A stretch of DNA of 64,000 nt from Leptodactylus fallax (GCA_947044405.1 CAMRHE010000063.1:7284001-7348000); one strand, 5' to 3'; counted from the stretch's first letter, positions 47,405 to 58,660 are shown. The notes: generated by a model from the sequence alone, not told the origin. A program made the numbers and translations.

Positions 47405-47610
47405 ATATCACCACTTTTATCACATAATAATATTACTAATACTACTACGGCTACAACTATTTTGCTGCTGTTACTACTATATTACTTCTATCACAATGAC
47501 ACTATTACTACTGTTACTGCTACCACTACTACTACAACTAGTATATTAATTACTATATTATTATTCATTATTATTTTATTAATATTAATTACATTAATTA
47601 TAATAAAATA
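46545..47610. repeat. ATT/ACT trinucleotide-rich low-complexity zone
   Basis: Mixed (ATT)n, (ACT)n and (AAT)n triplets, with a pure (AAT)n run at about 47350-47402 and recurrent ATATATCACCACTTTTATCACA at roughly 100-150-bp spacing. It appears to have grown from the triplet tail of the adjoining 51-bp repeat. Frames of about 155 aa on both strands are homopolymer-like. Confidence 0.9.
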
Positions 47611-48420
47611 ATAATATATCACCACTTTTATCCCATTGACGATGGTACTACTACAGCATCTACTAGTAGTACATTAGTATAAAAATAATAATCATACGTA
47701 AAATAATAATAATGACACTATATCACAATGATACTACTAACATGACAACAACTAATAGATTGTTCCAGTAATAATAACAATGATGATAATAGTAGTAGTG
47801 TGTTAGTACAATAAATATAATATATCACTACTATTATTAATACTAATGATTATAGTCACAATAGTAATACTACTAATAATCATCATATCACGACAGTACT
47901 TATAATAATAATAGTAACCATAGTAACAATCTCACTACTAATAATCATTATAACACATCACTACTATCACATTAGTTATAACAGCACTACTATGACTCCT
48001 CAATGATAGGAATCCACTTGATTATTCTATGACTAATAGATACATAATATTATTAAATATAACCACAACTAATATGACAAACAGACAACTACATCCAATG
48101 ACTCAGTCCTCCCAGCAGACTATGGTATCACTACAGCAGTTACACTATAACATAGCAAGTAAAGTAACCCAAAAAAATTCCTAAACTCTTCCACATCCAG
48201 GAGACTTCACTTTCAGCTGCCATTGCACTTGTTGAGGCCCCCAGTTAACCATTTCCCCCCAGTGCACTTGTCTCTCCTTGGCCTGCCCTGCAGCCAGTGT
48301 CTCCTCCATCTGAATACTTTGCATTGCAGTACAAACACTGTGAAATACAATTCCCCTTCCCTCTCCCCCCCCTCCCCTTTATTTTTACAGAAAAGGCAGC
48401 ATTAACTAGTCTCAGGCTGT
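47611..48420. other. AT-rich upstream region of kcna5
   Basis: Triplet-like sequence fades into unique DNA by about 48100. 48180-48420 is C/T-rich and may belong to the distal promoter. No gene supported. Confidence 0.4.
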
Positions 48421-48478
48421 GTGACACAGAGTCAGCTTAAAATAACATCCCCCCATGGAGGCAGCAGCACATAAGATG

Positions 48479-48486
48479 TATATATA
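48479..48486 (+). promoter_or_regulatory. Possible TATA box of kcna5
   Basis: TATATATA about 490 bp upstream of the kcna5 start codon, followed by AGATCTGTG. If used, transcription would begin near 48510 and the 5' UTR would be about 460 nt. A second TATA-like word (CATATATATTCAC) lies at about 48795. Neither is proven. Confidence 0.35.
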
Positions 48487-48683
48487 GATCTGTGTATCCT
48501 GGTACCTGTCATCTGCAGCCTGTTGCACAGAGGTGCCCAAGAGCTGCCAATCACTTCCATGGGGTGTCTCTCTGTTGTGCCCCCTCCCTTAGGTTAGATT
48601 AATACACAGCTAGGAGGATAGAGAGGGAGAGAGACAGGAACAGATTGCTCTCTGGAAAGCCAGGCATCTGCTGGTAACTATGG

Positions 48684-48923
48684 ATGGAGGAAAGCAGCAT
48701 CTTTGACGTCAGGATTAATGATTGGTCTCTCATCTGGGTTCCCTCTCCTTGTGTTATTTGTGTGCACAGAGGTCTGCTCTGCTTCTGCTCTCTTGCATAT
48801 ATATTCACTAGTATATTCCATTTTTTTTGGAGATCATCCAGCTCTAATTCCCATTACACCCCCCCTACCACCCCAGCCCTGTGTGTCTCTATCTCAGGGA
48901 GGGGAGAGGAGGATCTTCTGTGA
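48684..48923 (+). other. Upstream ORF in the putative kcna5 leader (79 codons)
   Basis: A complete ATG-to-stop frame that ends 46 nt before the kcna5 start codon. The peptide (MEESSIFDVRIND...) resembles nothing I know. If the leader is transcribed as supposed it would hinder scanning to the main start; a spliced or shorter leader would remove it. Confidence 0.35.
48704..48711 (+). promoter_or_regulatory. Perfect cAMP response element (CRE) upstream of kcna5
   Basis: The full palindrome TGACGTCA lies 259 bp upstream of the kcna5 ATG in unique sequence. CREB/ATF proteins bind this site. A CRE in the 5' non-coding region of mammalian Kv1.5 genes, mediating cAMP control, is established knowledge as I recall it, so presence here suggests conserved regulation. 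Confidence 0.6.
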
Positions 48924-48934
48924 CATCCTGCAGA

Positions 48935-48988
48935 ATGATTGGGGCTGATGAATATTTCATGTATGAAGAATGGAGATTGCTTTGGTGA
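48935..48988 (+). other. Short upstream ORF overlapping the kcna5 start
   Basis: ATG at 48935 opens a 17-codon frame ([17 protein letters not shown]) that stops at 48988, inside the kcna5 coding region and out of its frame. A further ATG at 48948 opens the third frame, which stays open to 49346 because of low-complexity triplet repeats. Both ATGs precede the main start and would compete with it. Confidence 0.45.
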
Positions 48989-50892
48989 GTTGGGAGAACG
49001 GTGGAGCCCCAGCTGTAGCAGCAGAAGATGGAGCTACAACCACCACCACCATGCCAGGCAGCACAGCAAGCAGGAGGGATCTGCTCCAAATCCCCAGGGC
49101 ACCATCTTGGCTGAACGACTACAGTCAAGGGAGAGAAGAAGTCGGCGGGGAAAGCTGCCAGCAAAGACCACAACAACATCACCATCATCATCCTCAGAAG
49201 CAGCAGCAGCAGCAATATCAGCCACCAGGGACTGGGCAAGCAGGAGGAGGAGGAGGTGGTGGTGGTGGTGGTGGAGGTGGATGTGGAGGAGGAGGTGTGG
49301 GCGAACGCTTGCAAAGCAACGACATGATCATGAGCTATCCTGGTAGTAACATCAAGGATTGCGATCTAGACACGGTGATCAAGTTGGATGAGGAGGAGGA
49401 ACCCCATGCCCACCACCACCACCACCCCCACAACTTGCCTGAGGAGGAGGAGGACCACCACTTTGACTTGGGTATCATGGACCACGAAAATAACCAAAGG
49501 GTCATCATCAACATCGCAGGCTTGAGGTTTGAGACCCAACTGTCCACACTCAACCAGTTTCCAGACACTTTGTTGGGGGATCCTGAGAAGAGGATGAGGT
49601 TCTTTGACCCTCTGAGGAATGAATACTTTTTTGATCGCAACAGACCCAGTTTTGATGGGATCCTCTACTTCTACCAGTCTGGTGGCAAGATCAGGCGTCC
49701 AGTTAACGTTTCCATTGATGTTTTCGCCGATGAAATTCGCTTCTATGAGTTGGGTGAGGAAGCCATGGAGAGGTTCAGAGAAGATGAGGGCTTCCTTAAA
49801 GACGAGGAGAAGCCTCTTCCAAGGAATGAGTTCCAGCGCCAGGTATGGCTTATTTTTGAGTATCCTGAGAGTTCTAGTTCTGCCAGAGGTATTGCCATAG
49901 TCAGTGTGCTTGTCATCCTCATCTCTATCATCACCTTCTGCCTGGAGACCCTACCAGAGTTCAGGGATGAGAATGAGCTGCCCCCGACACTGTCCAAGGT
50001 GCTGAACGACACCCAACAGCCTACTCCCCCCAGTGGCCTGACAGATCCCTTCTTCATCATAGAGACTACTTGTGTCATATGGTTCACGTTTGAGTTACTT
50101 GTCAGGTTCTTTGCTTGCCCCAGCAAATCTGACTTCTCCAAGAACATCATGAACATTATTGATATTGTGGCCATCATCCCTTACTTTATAACCCTTGGGA
50201 CAGAGCTGGCTGAGCAACAGACTAACAATGGACAGCAAGCCATGTCGTTGGCCATCTTGAGGGTCATCCGCTTGGTAAGGGTCTTCAGAATATTCAAGTT
50301 GTCTAGGCACTCTAAAGGACTGCAGATCTTGGGACAGACTTTGAAGGCCAGTATGAGAGAATTGGGTTTGCTAATATTTTTCCTCTTCATTGGAGTTATA
50401 CTGTTTTCCAGTGCAGTCTACTTTGCAGAAGCTGATGACCCAGAGTCTCATTTCTCTAGTATTCCTGATGCTTTTTGGTGGGCAGTGGTTACTATGACCA
50501 CGGTGGGCTATGGAGACATGAGGCCAGTCACTGTTGGGGGCAAAATTGTGGGTTCCTTGTGTGCCATTGCTGGAGTGCTCACCATTGCTTTACCTGTCCC
50601 TGTCATTGTTTCCAATTTCAATTACTTCTACCATAGAGAGACTGACCATGAGGAGCAGGTCATCTTGAAAGAGGAACCTAGTAGTGCTCAGGGTAGCTGT
50701 GCTGGAGATCTAAAGAGGAGTCCTAGCAAATCTTCACTCAACAAGTCTATAGTACACTTGGAAAATGTTGAGGGCATCAACAATGGGACTGGTACCTTAG
50801 AAAAGACTAACCTCAAAGCCAAGAGTAATGTGGACCTTAGGAAGTCCTTGTATGCTTTGTGTCTGGATACAAACAGGGAAACCGACCTGTAA
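48970..50892 (+). CDS. kcna5: Voltage-gated potassium channel subunit Kv1.5
   Basis: 640 residues in one exon, as usual for Kv1 genes. It forms tetrameric delayed-rectifier K+ channels in the plasma membrane. Residues 1-175 are variable: Thr run 23-27, His 70-74, Gln run, Gly-rich 92-109, His 148-152 and Glu-rich stretches. T1 tetramerisation domain about 177-270. Membrane segments: S1 306-326, S2 360-381, S3 392-411, S4 427-446 (R431, R434, R437, R440, K443, R446), S5 464-487, selectivity filter TVGYGD 511-516, S6 525-553 with PVP 542-544. N346 (NDT) is a glycosylation site in the S1-S2 loop. R518 after the filter matches the TEA-resistant residue of Kv1.5. The ending [26 protein letters not shown] tail, the PDZ ligand ETDL and the MEIALV start assign it to KCNA5 rather than other Kv1 genes. 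The start has A at -3 and G at +4. The mammalian N-terminal RPLPPLP SH3-binding repeats are absent. Confidence 0.97.
   Translation: MEIALVSWENGGAPAVAAEDGATTTTTMPGSTASRRDLLQIPRAPSWLNDYSQGREEVGGESCQQRPQQHHHHHPQKQQQQQYQPPGTGQAGGGGGGGGGGGGGCGGGGVGERLQSNDMIMSYPGSNIKDCDLDTVIKLDEEEEPHAHHHHHPHNLPEEEEDHHFDLGIMDHENNQRVIINIAGLRFETQLSTLNQFPDTLLGDPEKRMRFFDPLRNEYFFDRNRPSFDGILYFYQSGGKIRRPVNVSIDVFADEIRFYELGEEAMERFREDEGFLKDEEKPLPRNEFQRQVWLIFEYPESSSSARGIAIVSVLVILISIITFCLETLPEFRDENELPPTLSKVLNDTQQPTPPSGLTDPFFIIETTCVIWFTFELLVRFFACPSKSDFSKNIMNIIDIVAIIPYFITLGTELAEQQTNNGQQAMSLAILRVIRLVRVFRIFKLSRHSKGLQILGQTLKASMRELGLLIFFLFIGVILFSSAVYFAEADDPESHFSSIPDAFWWAVVTMTTVGYGDMRPVTVGGKIVGSLCAIAGVLTIALPVPVIVSNFNYFYHRETDHEEQVILKEEPSSAQGSCAGDLKRSPSKSSLNKSIVHLENVEGINNGTGTLEKTNLKAKSNVDLRKSLYALCLDTNRETDL
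49165..49300 (+). repeat. Triplet repeats inside kcna5 coding sequence
   Basis: Runs of CAT/CAC, CAG/CAA and GGA/GGT encode the His, Gln and Gly tracts of the Kv1.5 N-terminus. They explain why the alternative frames stay open here, and they are likely to vary in length between individuals. Confidence 0.85.
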
Positions 50893-52390
50893 GGTCCCTC
50901 TTGTCCACCTCCTCATCATCACAGCCCAAATGAACCTATTATAAAAAATCACAATGGAACAAGGGATTTTTTTTTTCTAAGGATACATTTTATGATAGAG
51001 AATTTTTTGGAATTTTTGTCGTCTCTCTAGGTAGCACCTGGACAGTATTTGCTGTTGGAGATACATTTTGTTACAAATTTTTGCAGTATTTCAACTCACT
51101 GATCTATTTTATAACTAATTTCATTGTTAATTGTTGAAGTGATCCCCCCCTCCTCTCCTCCCCTTGATATATAAAAAAAAAAAAGTCTAAAATTTTTTAT
51201 TTTTTAAAGTCAGATTAAAAAAAAAATAAAAAAATTGCAAACTAGTTACAGGAAACAAGAAAAACCTTATATACATTTATGACGATTTTTTTTTTTTTGG
51301 ATAGGTAATAATATTTTAAAAAATCTGAAAAATATATTGTATAAATATTGAATGGACATAATTAAATTTTTTGGAAATCTATATATAATATAATTTATAT
51401 TTTGTGAAAATTTTCCATCACCGAGGTAAGAAAATAATGCTAAATTTACCCACACCTGTCGTGAACAAAGTTATGGTCGATTTAGTATGTGCAGTGCATT
51501 TGGTGCTCTTGAATATAGCAGGAACATTTTTTTTTTTTGGAAAATATTGTATGGTTATATATAAATATATATATATTTGTGAGCCTTAATTTATTAATTC
51601 ATGTAGATTTATTTCTTTACAAAAAATACTTTATTAAAAATGTAACATGACCTATGCTCGGTTTAATACTCCTTTGTAAAAAAAAAAAAAAATTAAAAAA
51701 AATCGGAGGGAATTATTTTTTTTTCCAAAAATAAATGCACCCAAAAAAATTTCAAAAATATTTAAAATGATATTTTTTTAAGTCTTCGGACACCGAGAAA
51801 TGAGAAAAAAAAAAATTCCAAGTCTATAGCCTACAACCAAATACAGTAGCAATGGTTTGCATCAACCTTCCTACAGTCGGGGCCGGGTAATTTATGCTCA
51901 GCTCAGTCCATGTATCAAATCCCTCTTGTTATTTTTGTGTCATACACATAAGGTAAAGAGAACATCATTTTGCACTTGACATCCTGCTCAATTCCATTAC
52001 CTTCGATGTGAAGAAGCATGGAAGAGATCGTAAGGAGGGGGTTGGGGGGGGGGTTTGAGTATTTCAAAAACTCATCTCAAAGTAACCCTTTAAGCACCGA
52101 GACACAAGATCTCCCCTCTCTCTGTGATTACAAAGCTTCTTCTTCAATGGAAAAAAATAAGAGAAACGTATCTTCTAGACCAATGGAATGAATTATCCAC
52201 AATAATCCAAGAGAGCTGCTTGATCCTTCCGGCCTGCAGAGATTTGTGGGAAAATCCATGATGGGATGCTACGTACCCTTCACACAACTTCAACAAGAAC
52301 TGATTGGGTAGAGGAACCTGCGAAGAAGACTTGGGAAGTGGGATAACAGGTGGGTTCATTTACCTTTATGTGTAATATTTCTTATATTGG
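50893..52390 (+). other. kcna5 3' region with candidate polyadenylation signals
   Basis: AT-rich DNA with many A and T homopolymers directly after the stop. AATAAA occurs at 51225-51230 (inside an A-run) and 51730-51735; either could end the transcript. The extent of the 3' UTR is unknown. 51950-52360 is more balanced and unassigned; its minus-strand 71-aa frame has no known domain. Confidence 0.5.
51730..51735 (+). terminator. Candidate polyadenylation signal for kcna5
   Basis: Canonical AATAAA (in CAAAAATAAATGC) 838 nt past the stop codon; TTTTTTT-rich sequence follows at 51770-51780. Placement is plausible for a Kv1 gene, but there is no transcript evidence here. Confidence 0.35.
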
Positions 52391-52734
52391 ACTGTATAGG
52401 TGTGAATGTTGTATCATAGGTAGGGTGTTTTTGGCTGGTGTAGGGGTGGTCGACCAGAATTGGTAAGTCGGCAGCAAGCATAAAAAAAAAAAAAGTTCTA
52501 ATTTTTGTTTATTTTTTTTTCATTGGAGTTTTATGGCTTGTGCATTGCCTGTAGCAAATGTCAAAATAGTGGAGGAGGGGCTGTTACGTAGGGGAGCAGG
52601 AAGCATGTGGTGTGTGCAGTTTCTAGGGCATATCTATTCTGGATGCCTAAGGCTGCATCTACTCTAAATCTGACCATGCTGATAATCACTCTGTTTATTT
52701 AGGGAGTTCCTGTTTAGAAATCTGTTATCTAAAG

Positions 52735-52768
<34 letters not shown>

Positions 52769-52880
52769 ATCTATCTATCTATCTATTTATCTATCATCTA
52801 TCTATCTATCTATTTATCTATCTATCATCTATCTATTTATTTATCTATCTATCTATCATCTATCTATCTATCTATCTATC

Positions 52881-52918
<38 letters not shown>

Positions 52919-53480
52919 TTACAGTATTTATTTGCCTCTCATTAATCAATTTTCTGAGACTGTAACAAATTTTGGATGGTGATTTTTGGTACTAGTGGTT
53001 TAGTTCTATTCTTGACCATGAAATATCTGTGTTATGTTACCTATACATTGTACTTTCCTAAATGATACAGTGGTTTTTAAAGTACCTATTGATTTAGATA
53101 TAATTGCAATTGATCCAGTAGACCCAACATTTCTATCTATCTATCTATCATTAATCAGCATTACTACAATATGAAATGATACTGTGGCTTTTACTGTCCC
53201 TGGAGATCCAATGGGTTATAACTAATGCGTAATTGGTTTATACAATTCCTCTTGTGTCTGTCTATCTATCTCTGTTTATCTACCTATCTGTCTTATCTAT
53301 TTATAACCCTTCTATCTGGCTCACAGCTATTTATCTCTTATCTATCTATATATCTATCTAAAAACCATGATTACAATAGGTAAATGATACAATGATATTT
53401 AGAGTCCCATGTGGTCCAGTGGCTTGTATAATTACTAAGTCTATAATAATAGTCTATCTTTCCCATTTACACTAGCTATC

Positions 53481-53538
<58 letters not shown>

Positions 53539-53585
53539 CATCCTTCTATCCTAGCTATCTAGCCATCCATTCCTCTATCTATCTC

Positions 53586-53620
<35 letters not shown>

Positions 53621-53640
53621 CAGTATCTATCTGTCTCTCA
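52735..53640. repeat. TATC microsatellite cluster
   Basis: Several long (TATC)n tracts (52735-52922, 53480-53536, 53580-53630) with ATC and TTTATC interruptions, separated by short segments. Two separators are themselves similar (GGTGGTTTAG... and GATATAATTACAATTGATCC recur near 53095 and 53725), so a larger unit has been duplicated. Confidence 0.9.
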
Positions 53641-53757
53641 TATCTTGGTTTCCTGAGTAATACCCATGACTACAATATGCAAATGACACAGTGACTTTTA
53701 GAGTCCCTGGTGGTCCAGTGGTTTAGATATAATTACAATTGATCCAGTAGAACCAAT

Positions 53758-53760
53758 ATT

Positions 53761-53848
<88 letters not shown>

Positions 53849-53850
53849 TT
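53758..53850. repeat. (TTTC)n microsatellite
   Basis: About 23 uninterrupted TTTC units, a pure polypyrimidine strand, within the TATC cluster. A smaller TATC tract resumes at 53940-53990. Confidence 0.97.
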
Positions 53851-53999
53851 TATCTCTCTCTCTGATATCTATCTACCATAATGTATGTGTCACATCTGAT
53901 ATCTATCTACTGTATCTATTTATCTGTAGACATTACTTGCTGATGTTATCTATCTACTTATCTATCTAATATTTATCTATCTATCTAATCCATCTATTT

Positions 54000-54540
54000 A
54001 TAAATCCAATTGCATTGTACCTTTCATCGCAATTCCACTTTCATTGTATTTTTCTTGGTGCCGGAGAATTCCATCCTTCTGTCCCCCTCCTCTAGAATGT
54101 TTGCCTATATGCTGCTGTCTACTTTAATAATACCAGTGTTGACTAGAGGGAATTATAACCAGTGACAAGAGTACATTGGGTTATATAGACTGAAGGCTGC
54201 GGAAACAAATCATTCTGACATTGCACTGCAGTGGTCTAATCTGTTCCTGGGATGTAATCCGGCACCATATGTGATGTGTGCAATGTAGTTATCAAGCCAG
54301 CCCTATTAGTCACATGGGACTATAGCCATAATGTACTGGGGTCTCTCGTGTAGTGACCCTGGTGAAGAACCCATTTATGGCTAGCCTTGAGAACAGAGCC
54401 TTTTAGTATTCAGACTAATGGTGTGGAACCAGAATGCTTCATTGCTCTGTTGTTTTAGAAATCCTATTTAAAAAATTATTGGAAATTCTAGTTTAATAGA
54501 TTGGGGGGCGGTTACTCTATTCTGGATCCTCTTTTACTAG
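54000..54540. other. Unassigned non-coding DNA
   Basis: No gene or repeat recognised. Confidence 0.4.
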
Positions 54541-54745
54541 CGGCAATAAAGAGTGTCTTCCACTGGAGGGGTCACCATATCTGTGCTGTACATGGACAAC
54601 TTGTTGAGTTTAATGGGCACCATGTAATACGTCATTTTTCCTGCGGAGGCAGTGCAGGGAAAGTGATCATTTGTAAGTGACCTCCCCCCCCGATTGCAGC
54701 TGATCGATGGTGGTCTGTGTGATCATCTGAAGATGGGAAACCTTT
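54540..54745. repeat. Dispersed family D copy
   Basis: Contains AAAGAGTGTCTTCCACTGGAG, TTAATGGGCACCATGTAATACG, CCTGCGGAGGCAGTG and GCAGCTGATCGATGG, as at 30410-30655. Confidence 0.6.
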
Positions 54746-55880
54746 TTTTTTTACTATTGTTCGTTGTAATTGTAGTGTAGCATTGTTTTTGGCAATAAAT
54801 GTGGCACAAATATAGATATGATTCCTAAACCCACCAGATAAAATAACCATAGTACTAGGGGCATATCTATAGGGGCTGCAAAGGTAGTAATTGCAACCGG
54901 GCTCTGAAGCCTGAGGGGGGCCCACAGACCTTTATAGACCATAATAAGATATCAGTACTATATCTATCACATGGTAGTTAGTTGGTGGGTGCCCAATTTC
55001 ATACTTTGCATTGGGGCCCTGGAACTTCATGTTATGCCTCTACATAGTACCCTTTAAATTCGGGAGTCTTCTGTTACACCAGTATTGTGTTAGAGTATGG
55101 GCCCACTGGGGTATCCTTTAGCACCCTGGGTTCCTCAGACCCAACAGAAAAAAATTGTTTGTGGGCCCACCCTCCAAAAAGCCTTGCAAAAATAGACCAT
55201 AGTACCCTTCAAATTTGGGTCTTCTGCTGGACTATTATTGTGTTAGAGCCTCGGCCCATCGGTGGATCCTCTGGTACTCTGGTGGGCCAGGGCGACACTG
55301 TATGGCTTGTGTTTGATATTACAGCTCAGATATAGAGAAATAAATAGAGCCGACCTGCCATACCACACACAACCAGTGGGCAAGGGTGGCGCTGTTACTG
55401 AAATAAATCATCTATTCTATGTTTATCTAATCCTGTACAACCCTTATAACAAACAAAACAATTTGGATAGTTAGTGATCGTCCTTCCTAGTGACAATATT
55501 CACAATGCTTTGTGACATTTCCCAATGTTGTGCCACATTCATTTATTTTAGTAAAACCAGAAATCTTGTGTTTGTTATATAATGATGTCAGCAGGTGCAC
55601 AATAACCCAGTCACTGTGCACAGCATGGCGAAGCAGGTGCATCGGGCACAACACCGCTGCGTGGCGTCTCATCAGGACATCACAAGGCTGGAAAAACAGC
55701 TCCTACGCTACACACCGCCGGTCCGCCATAACATTAAAACACTGACAAGTGAACAGAATGACTTGGAATAACTTGAACAATGGCGCCCGCCAGGGAGTGG
55801 GATATATTAGGCAGTGTGTGAGCAGTCAGTTCTTCAAGTTAATGGATTGATAAGCAGTTTCGGACTGGCCCACCAGAGTA
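54746..55880. other. Mostly unassigned DNA with a family C copy
   Basis: 54840-55230 has two related segments (TAGTACCCTT(T/C)AAATT(C/T)GGG... and GTGTTAGAG..GGCCCA at about 55050 and 55200), a local duplication. Family C lies at 55290-55445 (TACCACACACAACCAGTGGG, GGTGGCGCTGTTACTG). 55500-55790 is unassigned. Confidence 0.45.
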
Positions 55881-55881
55881 C

Positions 55882-56430
55882 TAGAGATGGGCGACCCACT
55901 TCGTCACGAGCCGGGTTCGACCCGAATATTCCAAATTAACAAAAACAAACAATTAAGGATTCATTTCGGACGAGCTGAAATTGCTGCTGCGACATGCAAT
56001 TCGGCAAATTATTATACTTTGGGGTCTCTTCAGACCCTACAGTATAATATGTGGAGGCCTGGGGAGTTGTAAAAAATAAAAACATTCATTCATACTCCCC
56101 TTCCCTCACCTCTTTTGGACCTACTCATGGTGTTTGGCGCTTTCCTGGTGACGTCATGATGCTTGGTGGGCCCATGTCAATGCTGATGCCCTGTCACAGG
56201 CCTCAGCGGTGACCCAGGGCTCATGACGTCATCGAGGAGACTGAGACACAGCTCTGGATGCCACGAGAAGGCACAAAAGAGGTGAGGGAAAGTAAGTATA
56301 AATGTTTTTAATTTTTTTTCACCTCCCCTGGGCCTCCACCTATTATACCCTGGTGTCTGAAGAATTGAATCAGAAACCCAAGTCAGCCGAACGCAAAGCG
56401 AATCTTGGGAGATTCACCGATGTCTACTAT
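55882..56430. mobile_element. Family E (hAT-like) copy, longest in the window
   Basis: Left end TAGAGATGGGCGACCC; right end has CTTGGGAGATTCACCGATGTCTA. It contains ATTATACTTTGGGGTCTCTTC mirrored by TATTATACCCTGGTGTCTGAAG, and CRE-type TGACGTCA at 56149-56156 and 56224-56231 in inverted surroundings. GGCCCACCAGAGTA before and CCTCTGGTGGGCCC after it suggest it landed in a small palindrome; I cannot confirm an 8-bp duplication. Confidence 0.65.
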
Positions 56431-57037
56431 AGGATCCTCTGGTGGGCCCAGGCTTTAATACAATAATGGCCCAGCAGAAGGCACCTACATTTTAAGGGTA
56501 CTATGGTTTATTTCCTAGGGGTGGTTGGAGGGTGGGCCCACAGAATCATTTGGTGGGCCCAGAGAACGAGCGTTAGGATATGAGAGACTATGACAATGAC
56601 CAAATTGTGTAAATAGACAATGACAAGGCAGTCTCCAAAAAGGCAGGTCTTGTGGGGTGTCCCCATAAAAACCAGGGCTGAATATACAGTATATGGAGCT
56701 AGCCACAATGTGTGGAAACTGTTGACCAAACTGCAGAATTCCTTACCCTTGACATTGTTGTGGTGCTTTCATAGGTTGTTTCTGTTATTTCTACTTAATT
56801 CCATTAAAATGGACTGAGCTGCAATACCAGACACAACCCGTGGACATGTGTGGCGCTGCAAGTGACCATGTTTTTCTAATCCTCGTACACCTCTTTCACG
56901 CGTGCAGTATGCTAGGTACATAACAGACTTGTATGCAGAAGTGAATTCCCTTGTGGTGATTGGTCATGTCATCCTTGGACACAAAAACCAGGCCCACTTC
57001 TGCCATCTCTTGTGGTAGAGAAGGGTGGCATTAATTA
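56431..57037. other. Family C copy and unassigned DNA
   Basis: 56790-56895 is family C (GGACTGAGCTGCAATACCAG, ACACAACCCGTGGACATGTG, GGCGCTGCAAGTGACCATG). The rest shows no gene. Confidence 0.45.
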
Positions 57038-57807
57038 TTAAACAGAGTGTGTCACCAGACCCAACATATCACCCCAGCCCTGCAGATAGATAGGTTAGGG
57101 TCACCAGAACCAGCATATCACCCAGCCCTGCAGGTAGATAGGTTAGTGTCACCAGAACCAGCATATCACCCAGCCCTGCAGATAGATAGGTTAGCGTCAC
57201 CAGAACCAGCATATCACCCCAGCCCTGCAGATAGATAGGTTAGTGTCACCAGAACCAGCATATCACCCCAGCCCTGCAGATAGATAGGTTACTGTCACCA
57301 GAACCAGCATATCACCCTAGCCCTGCAGATAGATAGGTTAGGGTCACCAGACCCAGCATATCACCCCAGCCCTGCAGATAGATAGGTTAGGGTCACCAGA
57401 ACCAGCATATCACCCCAGCCCTGCAGATAGATAGGTTAGGGTCATCAGAACCAGCATATCACCCCAGCCCTGCAGATAGATAGGTTAGTGTCACCAGAAC
57501 CAGCATATCACCCCAGCCCTGCAGATAGATAGGTTAGTGTCACCTGAATCAAACAGTGTTTTCCCCATGTGAATCCGTGCCTGCATTGCTGAGATATTGC
57601 CCTCTTGATGATATGCAGATGAGCTCTTTGAATGGCAACGCCCTTGTGGCTCAAAGAGCTCATTTACATATTGACAAAATCAGCGATATCTCAGCAATGG
57701 AGGCAGCGATTCCCAAGGGGAAAATATTGTTCAATTCAGGTCTCCCTAACTTATCTATCTATGGCTCTGGAATGATATGTCAGGGTCTGGTGACACACTC
57801 CCTTTAA
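57038..57807 (+). mobile_element. TTAA-bounded foldback MITE (family A, copy 4) with expanded left arm
   Basis: TTAA at 57038-57041 and 57804-57807. The core (57545-57740) lies in the same orientation as the other three copies: GGCAACGCCCTTGTGG on this strand, with the former octamers mutated to ATGCAGAT and ATTTACAT. The left arm is amplified into the 49-bp array; the right arm is single. Confidence 0.85.
57046..57545 (-). repeat. 49-bp minisatellite (left arm of MITE copy 4)
   Basis: About ten tandem units containing CCAGAACCAGCATATCACCC, CAGCCCTGCAGATAGATAGG and TTAGTGTCA, the reverse complement of the array at 1172-1650. Some units are shorter by one or two bases, mainly in the C-run. 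Confidence 0.92.
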
Positions 57808-58660
57808 GCAGTTGTTGCTCTATTTGTATGGAGCACTGCCATTGGAAGATGGAGATAGGTAAATGCCAGATACATCTGTGACATCCAACAAATCATCAGG
57901 CATGTCTGAATCCAACATGGCGACCACCTGTTCTCATATATTACATCCTGTTCAATGTCCAACACATATAAGTCATGCAGTAAATGACTCTGCTACTTGG
58001 GTGGGGACACCTCCAAATATTTTGCCTAAGGTCCTCCACCTTCCGTGCTATTAATGTTAAAGGACCCTTTGATCCCCACCATGCAGTTCTTGGTTGACAT
58101 GACAACCCATGTGGAAGTGCTCTTGGCAGCCATATTGGCTGTCACTAAATTTCCTGGATATAGAAAGGACCACATAGATTAAGGTGAAGGGCTCTTTAAA
58201 TAAACCATCGCTATTTTTACACCTGGCACATTAACCGGTTCAGTTTTTCAAGTACCGTATTAGGCAAGGGCAGCGTTTCCCGCTTGGGCTCAAGTTAATT
58301 AGTGCAATTAATTAAGACAGTAATTAAACCACTTATGATCGGAAGGAGAGGTCCTTAAGGCGGTACACACTCCCTGCCTTTCCATTATCTGCGGTTTGTG
58401 GAAATCAAAGAGCATCCGGCCGTACGCGGTACGCCTCAGCGCTGGTTATAGTGAGAACCCACAGATGTGACAGAGGAGGGTTATGGCAGTGGTTGGGTCT
58501 GATGATCTCTGGGGCATCAGTACGTCTTACTGCAGGGTACCTGTCCTGGGCCTGGTCGGGGTGGATACCATTTTTATTATGCCCCTTGCCACTTCATATC
58601 AGCTCACTAGGCCCATTCTATATGGAGGCAAACATGGACGCAGATGAGACGAAGTTGGGG
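57808..58660. other. Unassigned DNA with a candidate conserved element
   Basis: 58240-58440 holds dense homeodomain-type sites (AAGTTAATTAGTGCAATTAA, AGTAATTAAACC) in otherwise unique DNA. The frame at 58451-58720 shows no domain. Confidence 0.35.

Noticed and set aside
48889..49314. 141-aa minus-strand frame opposite the kcna5 start
   Set aside because: Shadow of the kcna5 triplet-repeat region, Ser/Thr homopolymers only.
48970..50892. Assignment to kcna4 or kcna1 instead of kcna5
   Set aside because: The MEIALV start, [17 protein letters not shown] segment, MRP after the filter and the ending NRETDL match Kv1.5; Kv1.4 has a different start, its inactivation ball and an ETDV end.
55905..55925. 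tRNA-like B box (GGGTTCGACCC)
   Set aside because: It lies in the family E palindrome; no cloverleaf can be drawn and other copies lack it.
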